From NCBI GenBank assembly GCA_026014615.1, contig JAOZHZ010000004.1:186001-250000 (forward strand): a stretch of 64,000 bases of DNA. Direction: 5' to 3'. The position numbers and the translations under genes are program-made. Under the pieces are notes generated by a model. It was not told the origin of the DNA, searched no databases, and saw nothing but the letters and a program-made list of their open reading frames with translations. The DNA comes from Candidatus Bathyarchaeota archaeon (GTDB lineage: Archaea > Thermoproteota > Bathyarchaeia > Bathyarchaeales > Bathycorpusculaceae). This document shows, one piece after another, positions 51,291-60,461 of the stretch (positions within the stretch are counted from its first letter, which is position 1; each line of letters opens with the position of its first letter).

Positions 51291-53165
51291 TTAAGCCTCC
51301 TGCTTTGATTCAACTATACTAGTCAGGTCGTCCATGCCGAGTTCCTTAAGCTTTTCAGCTGTAGGTATACCATTCTTTGTCCAGCCGCGAGCCCCATAGT
51401 AGTCGTCCAAGAGCAAGTCAAGCTCGTCTTGGGTTACAACGGCGCCTTTGACGGGTCCGTCGTCGGGTATGGGTTCATTCATGACTTTCCACGGCAAGGT
51501 GTCATCTTTGCGGCTTAGACCCTCACGGACGTTTATGAGTCTGGCTAACGTGTTGATTCGTTCAGCTGCAGCGGCTAACTCTTCAGGAGCCACATCGCTG
51601 CCAGTAACTGCGCCGTATAGTCTGGATAAATCTTGCATTTCCTTGTAGAAGGTGCCGCGGGCGTTCTTACAGACTATGAACGAGTCAAGAAGTGCGTATG
51701 TGTTTTCGAGGTCTTTGACGATTTTGCCTCTGCCTTCTTCAGCTTTGAGGCGGTTAACTCTGCCTTTCATGTCTACGGCGTAAGCGCTGCTTCGGTTGTG
51801 GTCTGCGCCTCTGAAGGAAACAGCGTATGCCAACGCTGCGGTTTTTAGGCAACGCATGTCGTAACCAGTTACTTCTAAACCTTTGATGTGTTGCGCCAAC
51901 TTCTCGGAGCCTTTGCCGATTTTTGCAGCTGCAGCTTTAACTCCGTCAGCAAGAACATCACCGAAGCCTTCACGTTTACCCATCAAATCAAGGAGTTGCA
52001 AAAGGGCTTCAGCGTTGCCGAAACGAGCATCAACTTCACCAAGCTCTTTGTTTGTCAGAATACCTCTTTCGAAGCAGTCCATGACAAAACCGACGGTTAC
52101 GCCTGCGCTTTGGGCGTCCATGCCGTAGTAGTTGCAGAGTTCAGCGGCTCTTACTATGGCGTCAAGCTTGTTCACGCCAGTGTATGGTCCCATAGCCCAG
52201 AGTGACTCGTACTCCATCCGCGCCATTGTTCCCTTGTAGGGGCCTTCACGGATAACAGCTTCGTGCTCACATCTCATGGGGCAGGAGCTGCAGGCAATTA
52301 TTTTTGACACGTACTTTGCGTTTAATGCTTCGCCGCTGACTTTTTCGGCGTCGTCAAAGTGGGCGCTGCTGTAGTTGCGGCTCGGCATACAGTACAGTGT
52401 GTTATTAATCAGAACATTTTCCACAGAACCCAACGTTCGGTATTTCTGAGTTGCAGGACCCTTCATACGTTCATGGAACTCTTTCACTAAGTCCATGAAT
52501 TCTTCGGGTTTCCCTGGAACAATATCTCGTGTTCCTCGAACAACTATGGCTTTAAGGTTCTTGCTTCCCATGACTGCGCCTAACCCAGTTCTTCCAGCTG
52601 CACGAGTTTTCTCGTTTATTATACAGGCAAGTTTGCTAAGTTTCTCCCCAGCCATTCCAATAGCTGCGACGCGCACGTAATAGTCGCCAAGTTCTTCTTT
52701 AATGGCTTCTTCGGTTTCGCTGGGTGATTTACTCCAGAGCGGCGAGGCATCCAGCATTTGAACGGAGTCGTCATCTACCCACAGGTAAACGGGTCTTTCA
52801 GCTTTGCCTGTGATTATGACAGCGTCGTATCCAGCGCGTTTTAGTTCTGCCCCAAAAGTGCCGTGGGAGACTGCTTCACCGACCGCTCCAGTGGCAGGTG
52901 ACTTTGAAATGAAGGCGTGACCGTTTCCGCCTGTTGGAAACATTGTTCCTGATACGGGTCCAAGAGCCAATACAAGCGGGTTTTCTGGGCTAAGAGCCTC
53001 AACGCCTGCATTTGAGTTTGCAAGCCATAACCTCATGCCCAAGCCGATGCCGCCGACGTATTTTTTAGCGGTTTCCTCGTTAAGTTTTTCAGTTCGCGTC
53101 TTTCCAGTTGTTAAATCAACGTAAAGAACTTTACCTGCATAACCGAGCAAACATTTGTCCTCCAT
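51291..53165 (-). CDS. aor: Aldehyde ferredoxin oxidoreductase 1 (tungsten)
   Basis: 624 residues. Tungstopterin enzyme that oxidises aldehydes to acids with ferredoxin. Marks: GYAGKVLYVDLTTGKTRTEK at the N-terminus, SHGTFGAELKRAGYDAVIIT, the cluster Cys CSSCPMRCEHE (about 290-300) and the fourth Cys in VCKNARGTFY, and KAIVVRGTRD. Reverse use (reducing acids) is also possible. The ferredoxin gene starts within the terminator of translation, so they are coupled. The MoaD-like gene is divergent upstream. Confidence 0.95.
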   Translation of the reverse strand: MEDKCLLGYAGKVLYVDLTTGKTRTEKLNEETAKKYVGGIGLGMRLWLANSNAGVEALSPENPLVLALGPVSGTMFPTGGNGHAFISKSPATGAVGEAVSHGTFGAELKRAGYDAVIITGKAERPVYLWVDDDSVQMLDASPLWSKSPSETEEAIKEELGDYYVRVAAIGMAGEKLSKLACIINEKTRAAGRTGLGAVMGSKNLKAIVVRGTRDIVPGKPEEFMDLVKEFHERMKGPATQKYRTLGSVENVLINNTLYCMPSRNYSSAHFDDAEKVSGEALNAKYVSKIIACSSCPMRCEHEAVIREGPYKGTMARMEYESLWAMGPYTGVNKLDAIVRAAELCNYYGMDAQSAGVTVGFVMDCFERGILTNKELGEVDARFGNAEALLQLLDLMGKREGFGDVLADGVKAAAAKIGKGSEKLAQHIKGLEVTGYDMRCLKTAALAYAVSFRGADHNRSSAYAVDMKGRVNRLKAEEGRGKIVKDLENTYALLDSFIVCKNARGTFYKEMQDLSRLYGAVTGSDVAPEELAAAAERINTLARLINVREGLSRKDDTLPWKVMNEPIPDDGPVKGAVVTQDELDLLLDDYYGARGWTKNGIPTAEKLKELGMDDLTSIVESKQEA

Positions 53166-53295
53166 ATGTTTGAGAAATTATTAGTCATTTGAAAACTATA
53201 TTAACTTAATGGCTTCTCATGTTGGAAAAACAGATTAAAATGTTGTTTCTGTTTCACGTCATGAACAAAAAAGCATAACGCAAAGGAGAGGTTAA

Positions 53296-53391
53296 ATGGG
53301 TAAATGCGGCGGGCGAAGAGAAAAGAAATATGAGAAGCCACAAACAATTTTTATGTACAGAACCGACAGCATCCAAAGGCGCAGGATATGA
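53296..53391 (+). CDS. 31-residue Cys/Gly-rich leader protein overlapping moaD
   Basis: ATG 53296, reading MGKCGGRREKKYEKPQTIFM; TGA 53389-53391 overlaps the MoaD ATG (53388) as ATGA. Its ribosome site is AAAGGAGAGG, 6 to 8 bases before. Because the MoaD gene itself has no clear site upstream other than inside this ORF, the small ORF may serve to couple translation. The CGG near the N-terminus is unusual. No family recognised; its length allows chance. Confidence 0.45.
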   Translation: MGKCGGRREKKYEKPQTIFMYRTDSIQRRRI

Positions 53392-53675
53392 ACATAAAAA
53401 TTCACTACTTAGGTCTAGTAAAAACATACACGAACAAAACAGAAGAAGAAATCACGCTGGACGAAAACGCGAAGGTGTCAGACCTGCTTGATAAAATGGC
53501 TGCGAAGTTCGGCAAACAATTCACACAAGACATTTACGAGCCAGACATGAAAGAGGTGAAAACCATGTTCACCGTCATGGTTAACGGCGTAGTCATGGGG
53601 CAACTTAACGGCGTAGACACCCAACTAAAACAGGGCGACAGCGTAATTTTGATGTCGCTCATGACAGGCGGATGA
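53388..53675 (+). CDS. MoaD/ThiS-like sulfur carrier
   Basis: 95 residues, ubiquitin-like beta-grasp. N-terminal strand MNIKIHYLGLVKTYTNKTEE, and the C-terminal tail ends LMSLMTGG, the Gly-Gly that is adenylated and thiocarboxylated in MoaD. It supplies sulfur for molybdopterin/tungstopterin, the AOR cofactor. It is divergent from AOR 1 with about 220 bases between, and preceded by a 31-residue overlapping ORF. Confidence 0.9.
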   Translation: MNIKIHYLGLVKTYTNKTEEEITLDENAKVSDLLDKMAAKFGKQFTQDIYEPDMKEVKTMFTVMVNGVVMGQLNGVDTQLKQGDSVILMSLMTGG

Positions 53676-53928
53676 AAACACAGGCAACACAGTTAACCTA
53701 TTTTTTACACAAACCGTTTTAACGTTTTGAACGCGCCTCTCTTGAGAAACTATTTGGCGTCTATTTGGATGCAAACACCAATTCTATGCAGAAACCTATA
53801 GGGGGTAGGGTCGTTATTGGAAAATTCTGCGTTCAAACCAACATCAAAAAACCTTAAAGCAAAAGAAAACAAAAGCTAAAACTGAAAAAGGGAAGCGCAA
53901 AAGCGCTTAAGTTAAAGTTGTTGCGTGA

Positions 53929-54432
53929 TTACTTTTTGGCATCGGCAATCTGGAACAGACCCTTAACGGCTTTCGCGCGTGACTTCTGAGCCAACTGCTC
54001 TGCCGTAACAAACGTCAAAGCTTCTTCAGGGCACCATTTAACGCATTGGGGTTCGCCTTCGGGGGTGTCAGTGCAGCTGTTACAGGTAAATGCAACTTTC
54101 TTTTCAGGGTGAATGTTCATGGCACCGAACGGGCACGCAGCAATACACCAACCGCAACCGTTACAGGCGTCTTCGTCCACCCTGATTATGCCAGTGTCCT
54201 CTTCCTGAGTCAAAGCATCTCGGGGGCAAGCAGCGATGCACGAGGGGTCTTCGCAGTGTCTGCAAGTGATAGCTAAGTTCGTCAGTGGTCCTATACGCAT
54301 AGCGCGGATTCTTGACTTGGTCGGATTGAAGGTGTTTTCGTTTACCATGGAGCAGGCGTATTCACAGACTACGCAGCCGATGCATTTCTCGGGGTCAGCA
54401 GTGACGAATTTTCGGTCTTGCGGACGAACCAG
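53929..54432 (-). CDS. Four-cluster ferredoxin partner of AOR 2, CTG start
   Basis: 167 residues from CTG 54432. The first in-frame ATG (54348) would delete the first cluster. From CTG the protein reads LVRPQDRKFVTADPEKCIGC, aligning with MVKIHERKFVSCDPDKCVGC of the AOR 1 partner residue by residue from position 1, and GGAGG (plus-strand 54441-54445) lies 8 bases before it. Further sites: CRHCEDPSCIAACP, CNGCGWCIAACP and CNSCTDTPEGEPQCVKWCP. It starts one base after the AOR 2 stop (54434). Confidence 0.93.
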   Translation of the reverse strand: MVRPQDRKFVTADPEKCIGCVVCEYACSMVNENTFNPTKSRIRAMRIGPLTNLAITCRHCEDPSCIAACPRDALTQEEDTGIIRVDEDACNGCGWCIAACPFGAMNIHPEKKVAFTCNSCTDTPEGEPQCVKWCPEEALTFVTAEQLAQKSRAKAVKGLFQIADAKK

Positions 54433-54433
54433 T

Positions 54434-56344
54434 TTAAGCGCCTCCTACAGTGGCCTTTGGCGCTTGAGCTTTAGCTTCCACTCTCTTCATCGCCTCTTCA
54501 GCGATGTAAGCGTACTCGTCTAAACCGACTTCTGTAATTTTCTTAAGCGTGGGGATTCCGTTAGGCGTCCAATCTCTTGAAGCATAGTAATCATCTAAGC
54601 CAATATTGAATTCTTCGTCGCTGACGTAGACACCTTTTGCGGGTCCTTCATCTGGAACGGGCACGTTCTTGATCTTCCACGGGAGAGTATCATATTCACG
54701 CGTACCTTTCCCCTCGCGGAGGTTGAAAAGTCTTGCAAGGACTTCGATTCGCTCGCCGTCCATCATCATCTCTTCTACCGTGATAGGGATGCCTGTTGCT
54801 AGCGTGTAGTAGTTTGCCAAGTCTTTCCAGCCGTCGTAGTAGGTACCTCTTGAGAATTTGCAGACGATAAGCGAGTCGATGACGTTGTACATCTTGCTTT
54901 CGGTGGTAATTATTTTGCCGCGTCCTGGCTCAATCTTGAAGCGGTTCACTTTGCCTTTAACGTCAGGTGAGTAGGCACCGTTTCTAAGGTGGCAGGCGCC
55001 TCGGAAGCTTACTGAAAAGCCTAGTGCCGCGGTTTTGAGAGTTCGCAGGTCATATCCTGGAAGCTCTAAGCCTTTAATGTGGCAAGCGTACTTGTAGGCA
55101 TCTCCGCCGATTAACTCCGCGGCTTTGGCGGTTCCTTCAGCAAGGATGTTACCAAGCCAGCCTTCACGTTTACCGATTTTATGTATAATTTGGATTAGGG
55201 CTTCGGCGTTGCCGAATTTGAGGTCAATTCCGTCAGCTTGCTCTCTTGTGAAGATACCGTGCTCATAACAGTCCATAGCGAAAGCGACAACAACACCGAT
55301 ACTGATGCCGTCCATGTCGTACTCGTTGGTTATACGCATGGCTTCAATTACCGCGTCTAAGCGGTCAATGCCACAAAGGGGACCCATGCTCCAGAGGCAC
55401 TCGAACTCAAGCCTTGAAGTAGAGCCCTTATAGGGACCTTCTGGAACAACTGCAATGTGGTCACAGCGCATACCGCAAGTGGCGCAACCAACAATTTTCT
55501 TCACATAATGCTCGTTTAGCCACTCGCCACTGACTTTGTCGGCGCCTTCAAATGTGGCGTCGGTCCAATTACGGGTTGCAAGTGCTGAGAGTGAGTTCAA
55601 AACAAGAACGTTTTCGGGGGTGCCCAGAGTCTTGTATTTCTTTGTTGACGGTCCTTTCATGCGTTCATGGATAAGTTTCACGAATTCCCTGAAACCAGGC
55701 TTGTCCGCAACGTTAACATCATGTGTTCCACGGACTGCAACCGCTTTGAGGTTTTTGCTGCCCATGACGCCGCCCATGCCGCTGCGTCCTATGGCACGGA
55801 ATTCGTCGTTTATGATAGCTGCGAATCGGCAGAGTTTTTCGCCTGCTTCGCCGATAGCTGAAACACGAATGTAGAAGTCTCCGAGTTCTTCTCGGATTGT
55901 TTGGTCAGTATGGTAAACTGAGAAATTTTTCATGTGTTCAGCATTCATTATTTGGACTTTGTCGTCATCAACCCACAAGTAACTTAGTTTGGGGGCGTTA
56001 CCCGTAATTATGATAACATCATAACCCGCCCGTTTGAAGTCGGGTCCGAAGAAGCCGTGGGATTCACCATTACCGATACCGCCCGTGGCGGGAGATTTGG
56101 ACACGACGGCGTAGCTGTTGCCGCCTGTTGGTCCCATGGTGCCGCTGAGTGGACCCGTCATGTAGATGAGTGGGTTGTCAGGGTCGTATGCGTCGGTGCC
56201 TGGTTTTGAGTTGTCCATAAGGAGTTTAATGCCTAAGCCGACGCCGCCAATGTAATCTTTTGCCAGCTTTTCGGTTAAGGGCTCGGTTTTGATTTCTCCA
56301 GTTGTGAGGTTAACACGCAGTATCTTTCCCGCGTAAGCATACAT
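54434..56344 (-). CDS. aor: Aldehyde ferredoxin oxidoreductase 2 (tungsten)
   Basis: 636 residues from ATG 56344; GGAGG 12 bases upstream is within the frame that extends to GTG 56365. Marks: YAGKILRVNLTTGEIKTEPL, cluster CATCGMRCDH, LIVCKFSRGTYY, GESHGFFGPDFKRAGYDVII. It differs from AOR 1 in about half of residues, so likely different aldehydes. The C-terminus KATVGGA carries the GGAGG used to start the ferredoxin. Confidence 0.95.
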   Translation of the reverse strand: MYAYAGKILRVNLTTGEIKTEPLTEKLAKDYIGGVGLGIKLLMDNSKPGTDAYDPDNPLIYMTGPLSGTMGPTGGNSYAVVSKSPATGGIGNGESHGFFGPDFKRAGYDVIIITGNAPKLSYLWVDDDKVQIMNAEHMKNFSVYHTDQTIREELGDFYIRVSAIGEAGEKLCRFAAIINDEFRAIGRSGMGGVMGSKNLKAVAVRGTHDVNVADKPGFREFVKLIHERMKGPSTKKYKTLGTPENVLVLNSLSALATRNWTDATFEGADKVSGEWLNEHYVKKIVGCATCGMRCDHIAVVPEGPYKGSTSRLEFECLWSMGPLCGIDRLDAVIEAMRITNEYDMDGISIGVVVAFAMDCYEHGIFTREQADGIDLKFGNAEALIQIIHKIGKREGWLGNILAEGTAKAAELIGGDAYKYACHIKGLELPGYDLRTLKTAALGFSVSFRGACHLRNGAYSPDVKGKVNRFKIEPGRGKIITTESKMYNVIDSLIVCKFSRGTYYDGWKDLANYYTLATGIPITVEEMMMDGERIEVLARLFNLREGKGTREYDTLPWKIKNVPVPDEGPAKGVYVSDEEFNIGLDDYYASRDWTPNGIPTLKKITEVGLDEYAYIAEEAMKRVEAKAQAPKATVGGA

Positions 56345-56590
56345 TACTTTTCTTATCCTCCACACATGCTGTTTTAATTAAAGGCAGGTGAAGGGGATAT
56401 AAACCTAATGGATTAGGCTGCGAAAAATTCACGGCAAATCTTGTAAGTTTAACAAACAAACCCGAAATGTTTTTGCATGCATATCAAATGCAATACTTAA
56501 ATTATTAGTAAGTAAACAAAACCCGCATCGTTTTTAATGATGCAAAAAAGAGGTGTCAAACCAGCAAACACCTCGTTTTGCCCACATCCA

Positions 56591-57082
56591 CTAAAGAATC
56601 TTCAACAGGAAATCCACGATTCGCCCTGCAGACTGCGCAACTTCTTCTGTTAAGCCTTCCCCAAAATCCGTATCCTTAGGCTCAACAAGCAGCAAAGCCA
56701 GTTTTGTTTGCGCCATCTGTGTGATGTAGTCGCAGAATACCCGCAGAGGCAGCATATGGGTCGTTATGGAAGGACCATTCACAACTTTTTCGGCGTCGTA
56801 CAAACGGATATCACCCGGATTCAGCCCCAAAATCGCTGCATCCACCAGCAACACATGCGACGGCTTAAGCTCCACGATTTCATCCATGAAACTTTCAGGC
56901 ACAGTTTCACATTCAATAAGGTGCACATTAGCGGGAACTTTTCCCTGGAGGTCTTGAACAATTTTTACACCGATAAAATCGTCCCGACGGATATCGTTAC
57001 CTATGCCCGCTATAACCACGCTTTTTGCGCTGCTAAACCAATTTTTCAGTTCTTCCTCAAAGCCAAATTCTGTATTGTTCAA
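56591..57082 (-). CDS. NiFe-hydrogenase maturation protease
   Basis: 163 residues, HycI/HyaD-type endopeptidase. VVIAGIGNDIRRDDFIGVKI (about 22-41) holds the metal-sensing Asp near the N-terminus, then VLLVDAAILGLNPGDI and ITTHMLPLRVF with the His of the active site. It cleaves the C-terminus of the large subunit after Ni insertion. It is the last gene of the hdr-mvh run, 58 bases after mvhA, fitting its role. Confidence 0.88.
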   Translation of the reverse strand: MNNTEFGFEEELKNWFSSAKSVVIAGIGNDIRRDDFIGVKIVQDLQGKVPANVHLIECETVPESFMDEIVELKPSHVLLVDAAILGLNPGDIRLYDAEKVVNGPSITTHMLPLRVFCDYITQMAQTKLALLLVEPKDTDFGEGLTEEVAQSAGRIVDFLLKIL

Positions 57083-57140
57083 AGTTTACACACGCCACAA
57101 TCAAAAACAAAACAAAGAAGGAAAGGGTGGGTGTTGAGGT

Positions 57141-58592
57141 TTAACGTTGTAGTTTTTGAACACACTTTTTGTTGCTGTCATAGACGTTAACCGTCATCGG
57201 CATTTGTCCAACTGCAAAGTGTGTTGCACAACCGAAGCATGGGTCGTAGGCGCGGAAAGCCATTTCGACTTTGTTGAGTATACCTTGGTCGCATTTGCCG
57301 CCTTTGATTAAGCCTTTAGCTGCGTCGCGAATGCTCATGCATATAGCGGGGTAGTTGTTGGTTGTAGCGACGATCATGTTAACGTCCTTCACAAGAGCGT
57401 CTTGATCCAAAGTATAGTCGTGAATAAGCGTACCGCGGGCTGCTTCAACGATACCAACGCCTTGTCCTGGCTCGCCTGGTTTGTTACGTATGTTTGTGCT
57501 TGTGATTTCAGGGTCTTTGGCTAACTCAACTGCACGTTCGGCGGCGTATAGCAATTCAATGAGTCGTGCCCAATGGAACGCTAATGTGCCGTGAACAGGT
57601 TTACCCAGTGTCTTGAACATAACTTCGCATTCTGCCTGAGCAAGCGGCGTTGCCATGCCATCAGCAGCGTTCAATCTGCCAAGAGGACCAACGCGGTAGA
57701 CACCGTTGTCAGCGCCGTAGCTGAAACCGTTCCAGCCGATTTTCTTAAGGTAGGGGAATTTGCTGTAAGTCCAAGGCTCCACGTGCTCGACTACGTGTTC
57801 AAGGTAGTCTTTGGGTTCGAATTTGACGAATTCTTTACCTGCGGGATCAACTACGCGAACTTTTCCGTCATAAAAGTTTACTTTGTTGTTGTCATCAACC
57901 GTACCCATGTAGTAGGTGCTCATGGTGTAAGCGTCACTCTTAATCATGTCCAAGTAAGCGCTGTTCCCAAGGACAAGGTCATGGAAGAGTTTCAGCGAAA
58001 ACTGGGCGAACTTTACTGTTGATTCTGCCATGTCTTGAATTTCTTTACGATCTTCCTCGCTGAGCGCCTTGCTGAATCCGCCTGGAAGTCCACTAACTGG
58101 GTGGGTTGCTTTTCCGCCCAGAATCGCGGTTATTTTCTGTCCGTAAGCGCGGTGTTTTATGACTTCTTTGGCAACGTCTAATCCTGCTTTCTCGATGACT
58201 CCTAGGATGTTGCGTTTTTCTGGTGGGGCATCTGGACCAACGATGAAGTCGGGTCCGCCTAGGTAGTAGAAGTGGAGTGTGTGGTCGTAGATGAAGTATC
58301 CGCAGTTCAAGAGTTCTCGAAGTTTCTTCGCTGTAGGAGGCGGCGTAACGTTGAACGCTTGGTCTAAGGCTTTTACTGAGGCAAAGTGGTGAGCAACGGG
58401 GCAGACACCGCAGATTCTTGTGGTAAGCTGCGGCATCAGCTCTGCGCGTCGTCCAATACAGAATTTCTCGAATCCGCGGAGTTCAGGGATTTTTAGGTAC
58501 GCGTTTTCTACGTCGCCTTGGTCATTAAGGAATATGGATATGTTTCCGTGACCTTCAAGCCGGGTGATTGGGTCGATTAATATTTCTTTCAT
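57141..58592 (-). CDS. mvhA: F420-non-reducing NiFe hydrogenase large subunit MvhA
   Basis: 483 residues. Ni-Fe site ligands: N-terminal RICGVCPVAHH (Cys-x-x-Cys, about 61-71) and C-terminal DPCFGCATHF. The protease should cut after the His, removing the last stretch (FAVGQMPMTVNVYDSN onward). ITRLEGHGN at the start marks the family. It oxidises H2 for the Hdr complex, with the small subunit MvhG, and overlaps its gene by 4 bases. The downstream protease completes maturation. The separate electron-entry subunits MvhD and HdrA are not seen in this window. Confidence 0.95.
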   Translation of the reverse strand: MKEILIDPITRLEGHGNISIFLNDQGDVENAYLKIPELRGFEKFCIGRRAELMPQLTTRICGVCPVAHHFASVKALDQAFNVTPPPTAKKLRELLNCGYFIYDHTLHFYYLGGPDFIVGPDAPPEKRNILGVIEKAGLDVAKEVIKHRAYGQKITAILGGKATHPVSGLPGGFSKALSEEDRKEIQDMAESTVKFAQFSLKLFHDLVLGNSAYLDMIKSDAYTMSTYYMGTVDDNNKVNFYDGKVRVVDPAGKEFVKFEPKDYLEHVVEHVEPWTYSKFPYLKKIGWNGFSYGADNGVYRVGPLGRLNAADGMATPLAQAECEVMFKTLGKPVHGTLAFHWARLIELLYAAERAVELAKDPEITSTNIRNKPGEPGQGVGIVEAARGTLIHDYTLDQDALVKDVNMIVATTNNYPAICMSIRDAAKGLIKGGKCDQGILNKVEMAFRAYDPCFGCATHFAVGQMPMTVNVYDSNKKCVQKLQR

Positions 58593-59569
58593 TTCTTCAT
58601 CACCTTTCGTTTAAGAATTGAAGCAGGCAAGCTGTACATGTAGAAGGTGCCCACGGGGTCTTTAATTTGGGCCATCAGCTTGTCTACATCTTCATCTGTA
58701 TACTGTCCAGGTTCCTTGTCCAAACCAAGAATTGAAGCCAAAGCAGTTATCATACCTGCACCGACTTCAGGCTGGTTTGGTGCCGCTCCGCCACACCCAG
58801 TGCAGGGCATGTCAACTTTGAGGCATTGGGCGCCGCATCCGCTGCGGGTAGCCATACCCAAACAGATTATGCCTTGTTCCATGAGGCAGCGGTCAGGGTC
58901 AGGAGCCTTCTCGTACACTCGGTAAATTTGGGTTATTTTCTTGTTTTGCCTTGTTCGGGGGCATTCGTCACAGACTGCGGGTAATGGTGCAAGAACGGAG
59001 CCTTTTGGCGGCAGTTTTCCTGCGGCTATGGCTTCTACGGCGTTGGCGATTAACTTCACTGGGGGCGGACAGCCAGGTAAGTAGTAGTCCACGTCGACAG
59101 TCTGTGCAAGGGTTTTGACAGTGTCGTAGAATTCAGGGATTTTTAAGGTGCCTTCTTTTACCGTGGTTGCGGTTTGGGGCATCACTTTGTCGGGGTTAAC
59201 GTTTGATTTGTCTTTGATGTAAACTTGCTCGAAAATTTCCGCTTTGTCGCTGAGGTTGGCTAAGCCAGGTATACTGCCTTCGTGGGCGCAGGAGCCGAAT
59301 GCAACCAGCGTCTTTGATTTTTCACGCAGCATTTTTGCCATGTGTTCTTGCTCTGAGTTGCGGATGGACCCATTGAAGAACGTGATGTCGATGTATTTGT
59401 CAGGCATCGCTTCCACGTCTTTGTATTTGATGTCCATAGCGACTGGCCAGAACACAATATCAGCGATTTTAACTACATCAAGGATTTTCTCGTTTATATC
59501 TAGCACGGCTATTTCGCAGCCGCCGCAACTTGCAGCCCAATAAAAGGCTATTTTCAGCTTCTCGCTCAT
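58589..59569 (-). CDS. mvhG: NiFe hydrogenase small subunit MvhG
   Basis: 326 residues from ATG 59569, one base after the hdrB stop. Proximal cluster Cys in FYWAASCGGCEIAVLD (about 9-24), GSCAHEGSIPG, and YLPGCPPP. Additional Cys-rich region CDECPRTRQNK, SGCGAQCLKVDMPCTGC supplies two more clusters. It transfers electrons from the NiFe site to the Hdr proteins. Overlaps mvhA by ATGA. Group 3c-type, as in methanogen Mvh complexes. Confidence 0.94.
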   Translation of the reverse strand: MSEKLKIAFYWAASCGGCEIAVLDINEKILDVVKIADIVFWPVAMDIKYKDVEAMPDKYIDITFFNGSIRNSEQEHMAKMLREKSKTLVAFGSCAHEGSIPGLANLSDKAEIFEQVYIKDKSNVNPDKVMPQTATTVKEGTLKIPEFYDTVKTLAQTVDVDYYLPGCPPPVKLIANAVEAIAAGKLPPKGSVLAPLPAVCDECPRTRQNKKITQIYRVYEKAPDPDRCLMEQGIICLGMATRSGCGAQCLKVDMPCTGCGGAAPNQPEVGAGMITALASILGLDKEPGQYTDEDVDKLMAQIKDPVGTFYMYSLPASILKRKVMKK

Positions 59570-59570
59570 T

Positions 59571-60461
59571 TTATTTTGCACCCTCATTGACTTGTTCTAA
59601 TAGTTTTTTAGTACTAACTCTGAGGTCTTTAAAGGCAAGTTCTTCAGGCGTCATGCCTAAGGCTAACCCAAGCAACTGGGGATAATGCAGGATAGGAACA
59701 CCGTAGACTTCGTTGAACATCTTTTCTATACGCAACTCGTTGGTGTCGTACATGATATGGCAGAATGGGCAAATGGTAATTAAAGCCTGCGCATCTACCT
59801 GCTTTACGTGGTTAAGTTTGTCTCTTGCCAGTTGCAGAGCAACCTTGTCGCTTACCCCAACACTTGGAGCACCGCAACATTCGGTTTCGTCAATGTAGTC
59901 TAAGCAGGTAGCGCCCGTTGCTTCAATCAATGCCTTAAGAGTTTGGGGGTCTTCTGGGTCGTCAAAGCCTATGTATTCTTTGGGGCGGAGAATATGGCAG
60001 CCGTTATGTTCTGCAACTTTGAGCATGTTAAGCGGCTTCACAACTGCATTTTTAATGTTGTCGACACCAATGTCTTCCTTCATGACTTGCAGCAGATGCT
60101 TCGTTATGATTGTCCCCTTAAACTCTAAACCTGATTCTTTCAGGTGACCATTAATTTGTCCTTTTAATACCTTATCTTCCTTTAAAATCTTGTTAACCTT
60201 TTTCAAAGTTCCAGCGCAGCCTGGACACAAGGTAAGTATGTTTAAGCTCTGTTGTTCAGCCAACGCGAGGTTTCGTGCTGCAAGAATCAGCATAGTTTCG
60301 TGACTAACGGGGTCTAGAGGTAAGCCGCAGCAGTTAAACTCGGGCATCTCAACAAGCTCTACACCCAGTTTTGCTAGAACTTTTCGTGCTGAAATTTCGT
60401 AAGCCGCCACTCGGTATGGAATTGCACAGCCAAGAAATATAAGGTATTTACTGTTTGGCAT
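59571..60461 (-). CDS. hdrB: Heterodisulfide reductase subunit B
   Basis: 296 residues from ATG 60461, with GGTGA upstream; the frame reaches 60470. Two CCG domains: PEFNCCGLPLDP (first, about 43-54) with CPGCAGTL, and ETECCGAPSVG (second) with CPFCHIMYD. These bind the noncubane [4Fe-4S] clusters that reduce the disulfide. Overlaps hdrC by 14 bases. The physiological disulfide in a non-methanogen is unknown. Confidence 0.95.
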   Translation of the reverse strand: MPNSKYLIFLGCAIPYRVAAYEISARKVLAKLGVELVEMPEFNCCGLPLDPVSHETMLILAARNLALAEQQSLNILTLCPGCAGTLKKVNKILKEDKVLKGQINGHLKESGLEFKGTIITKHLLQVMKEDIGVDNIKNAVVKPLNMLKVAEHNGCHILRPKEYIGFDDPEDPQTLKALIEATGATCLDYIDETECCGAPSVGVSDKVALQLARDKLNHVKQVDAQALITICPFCHIMYDTNELRIEKMFNEVYGVPILHYPQLLGLALGMTPEELAFKDLRVSTKKLLEQVNEGAK

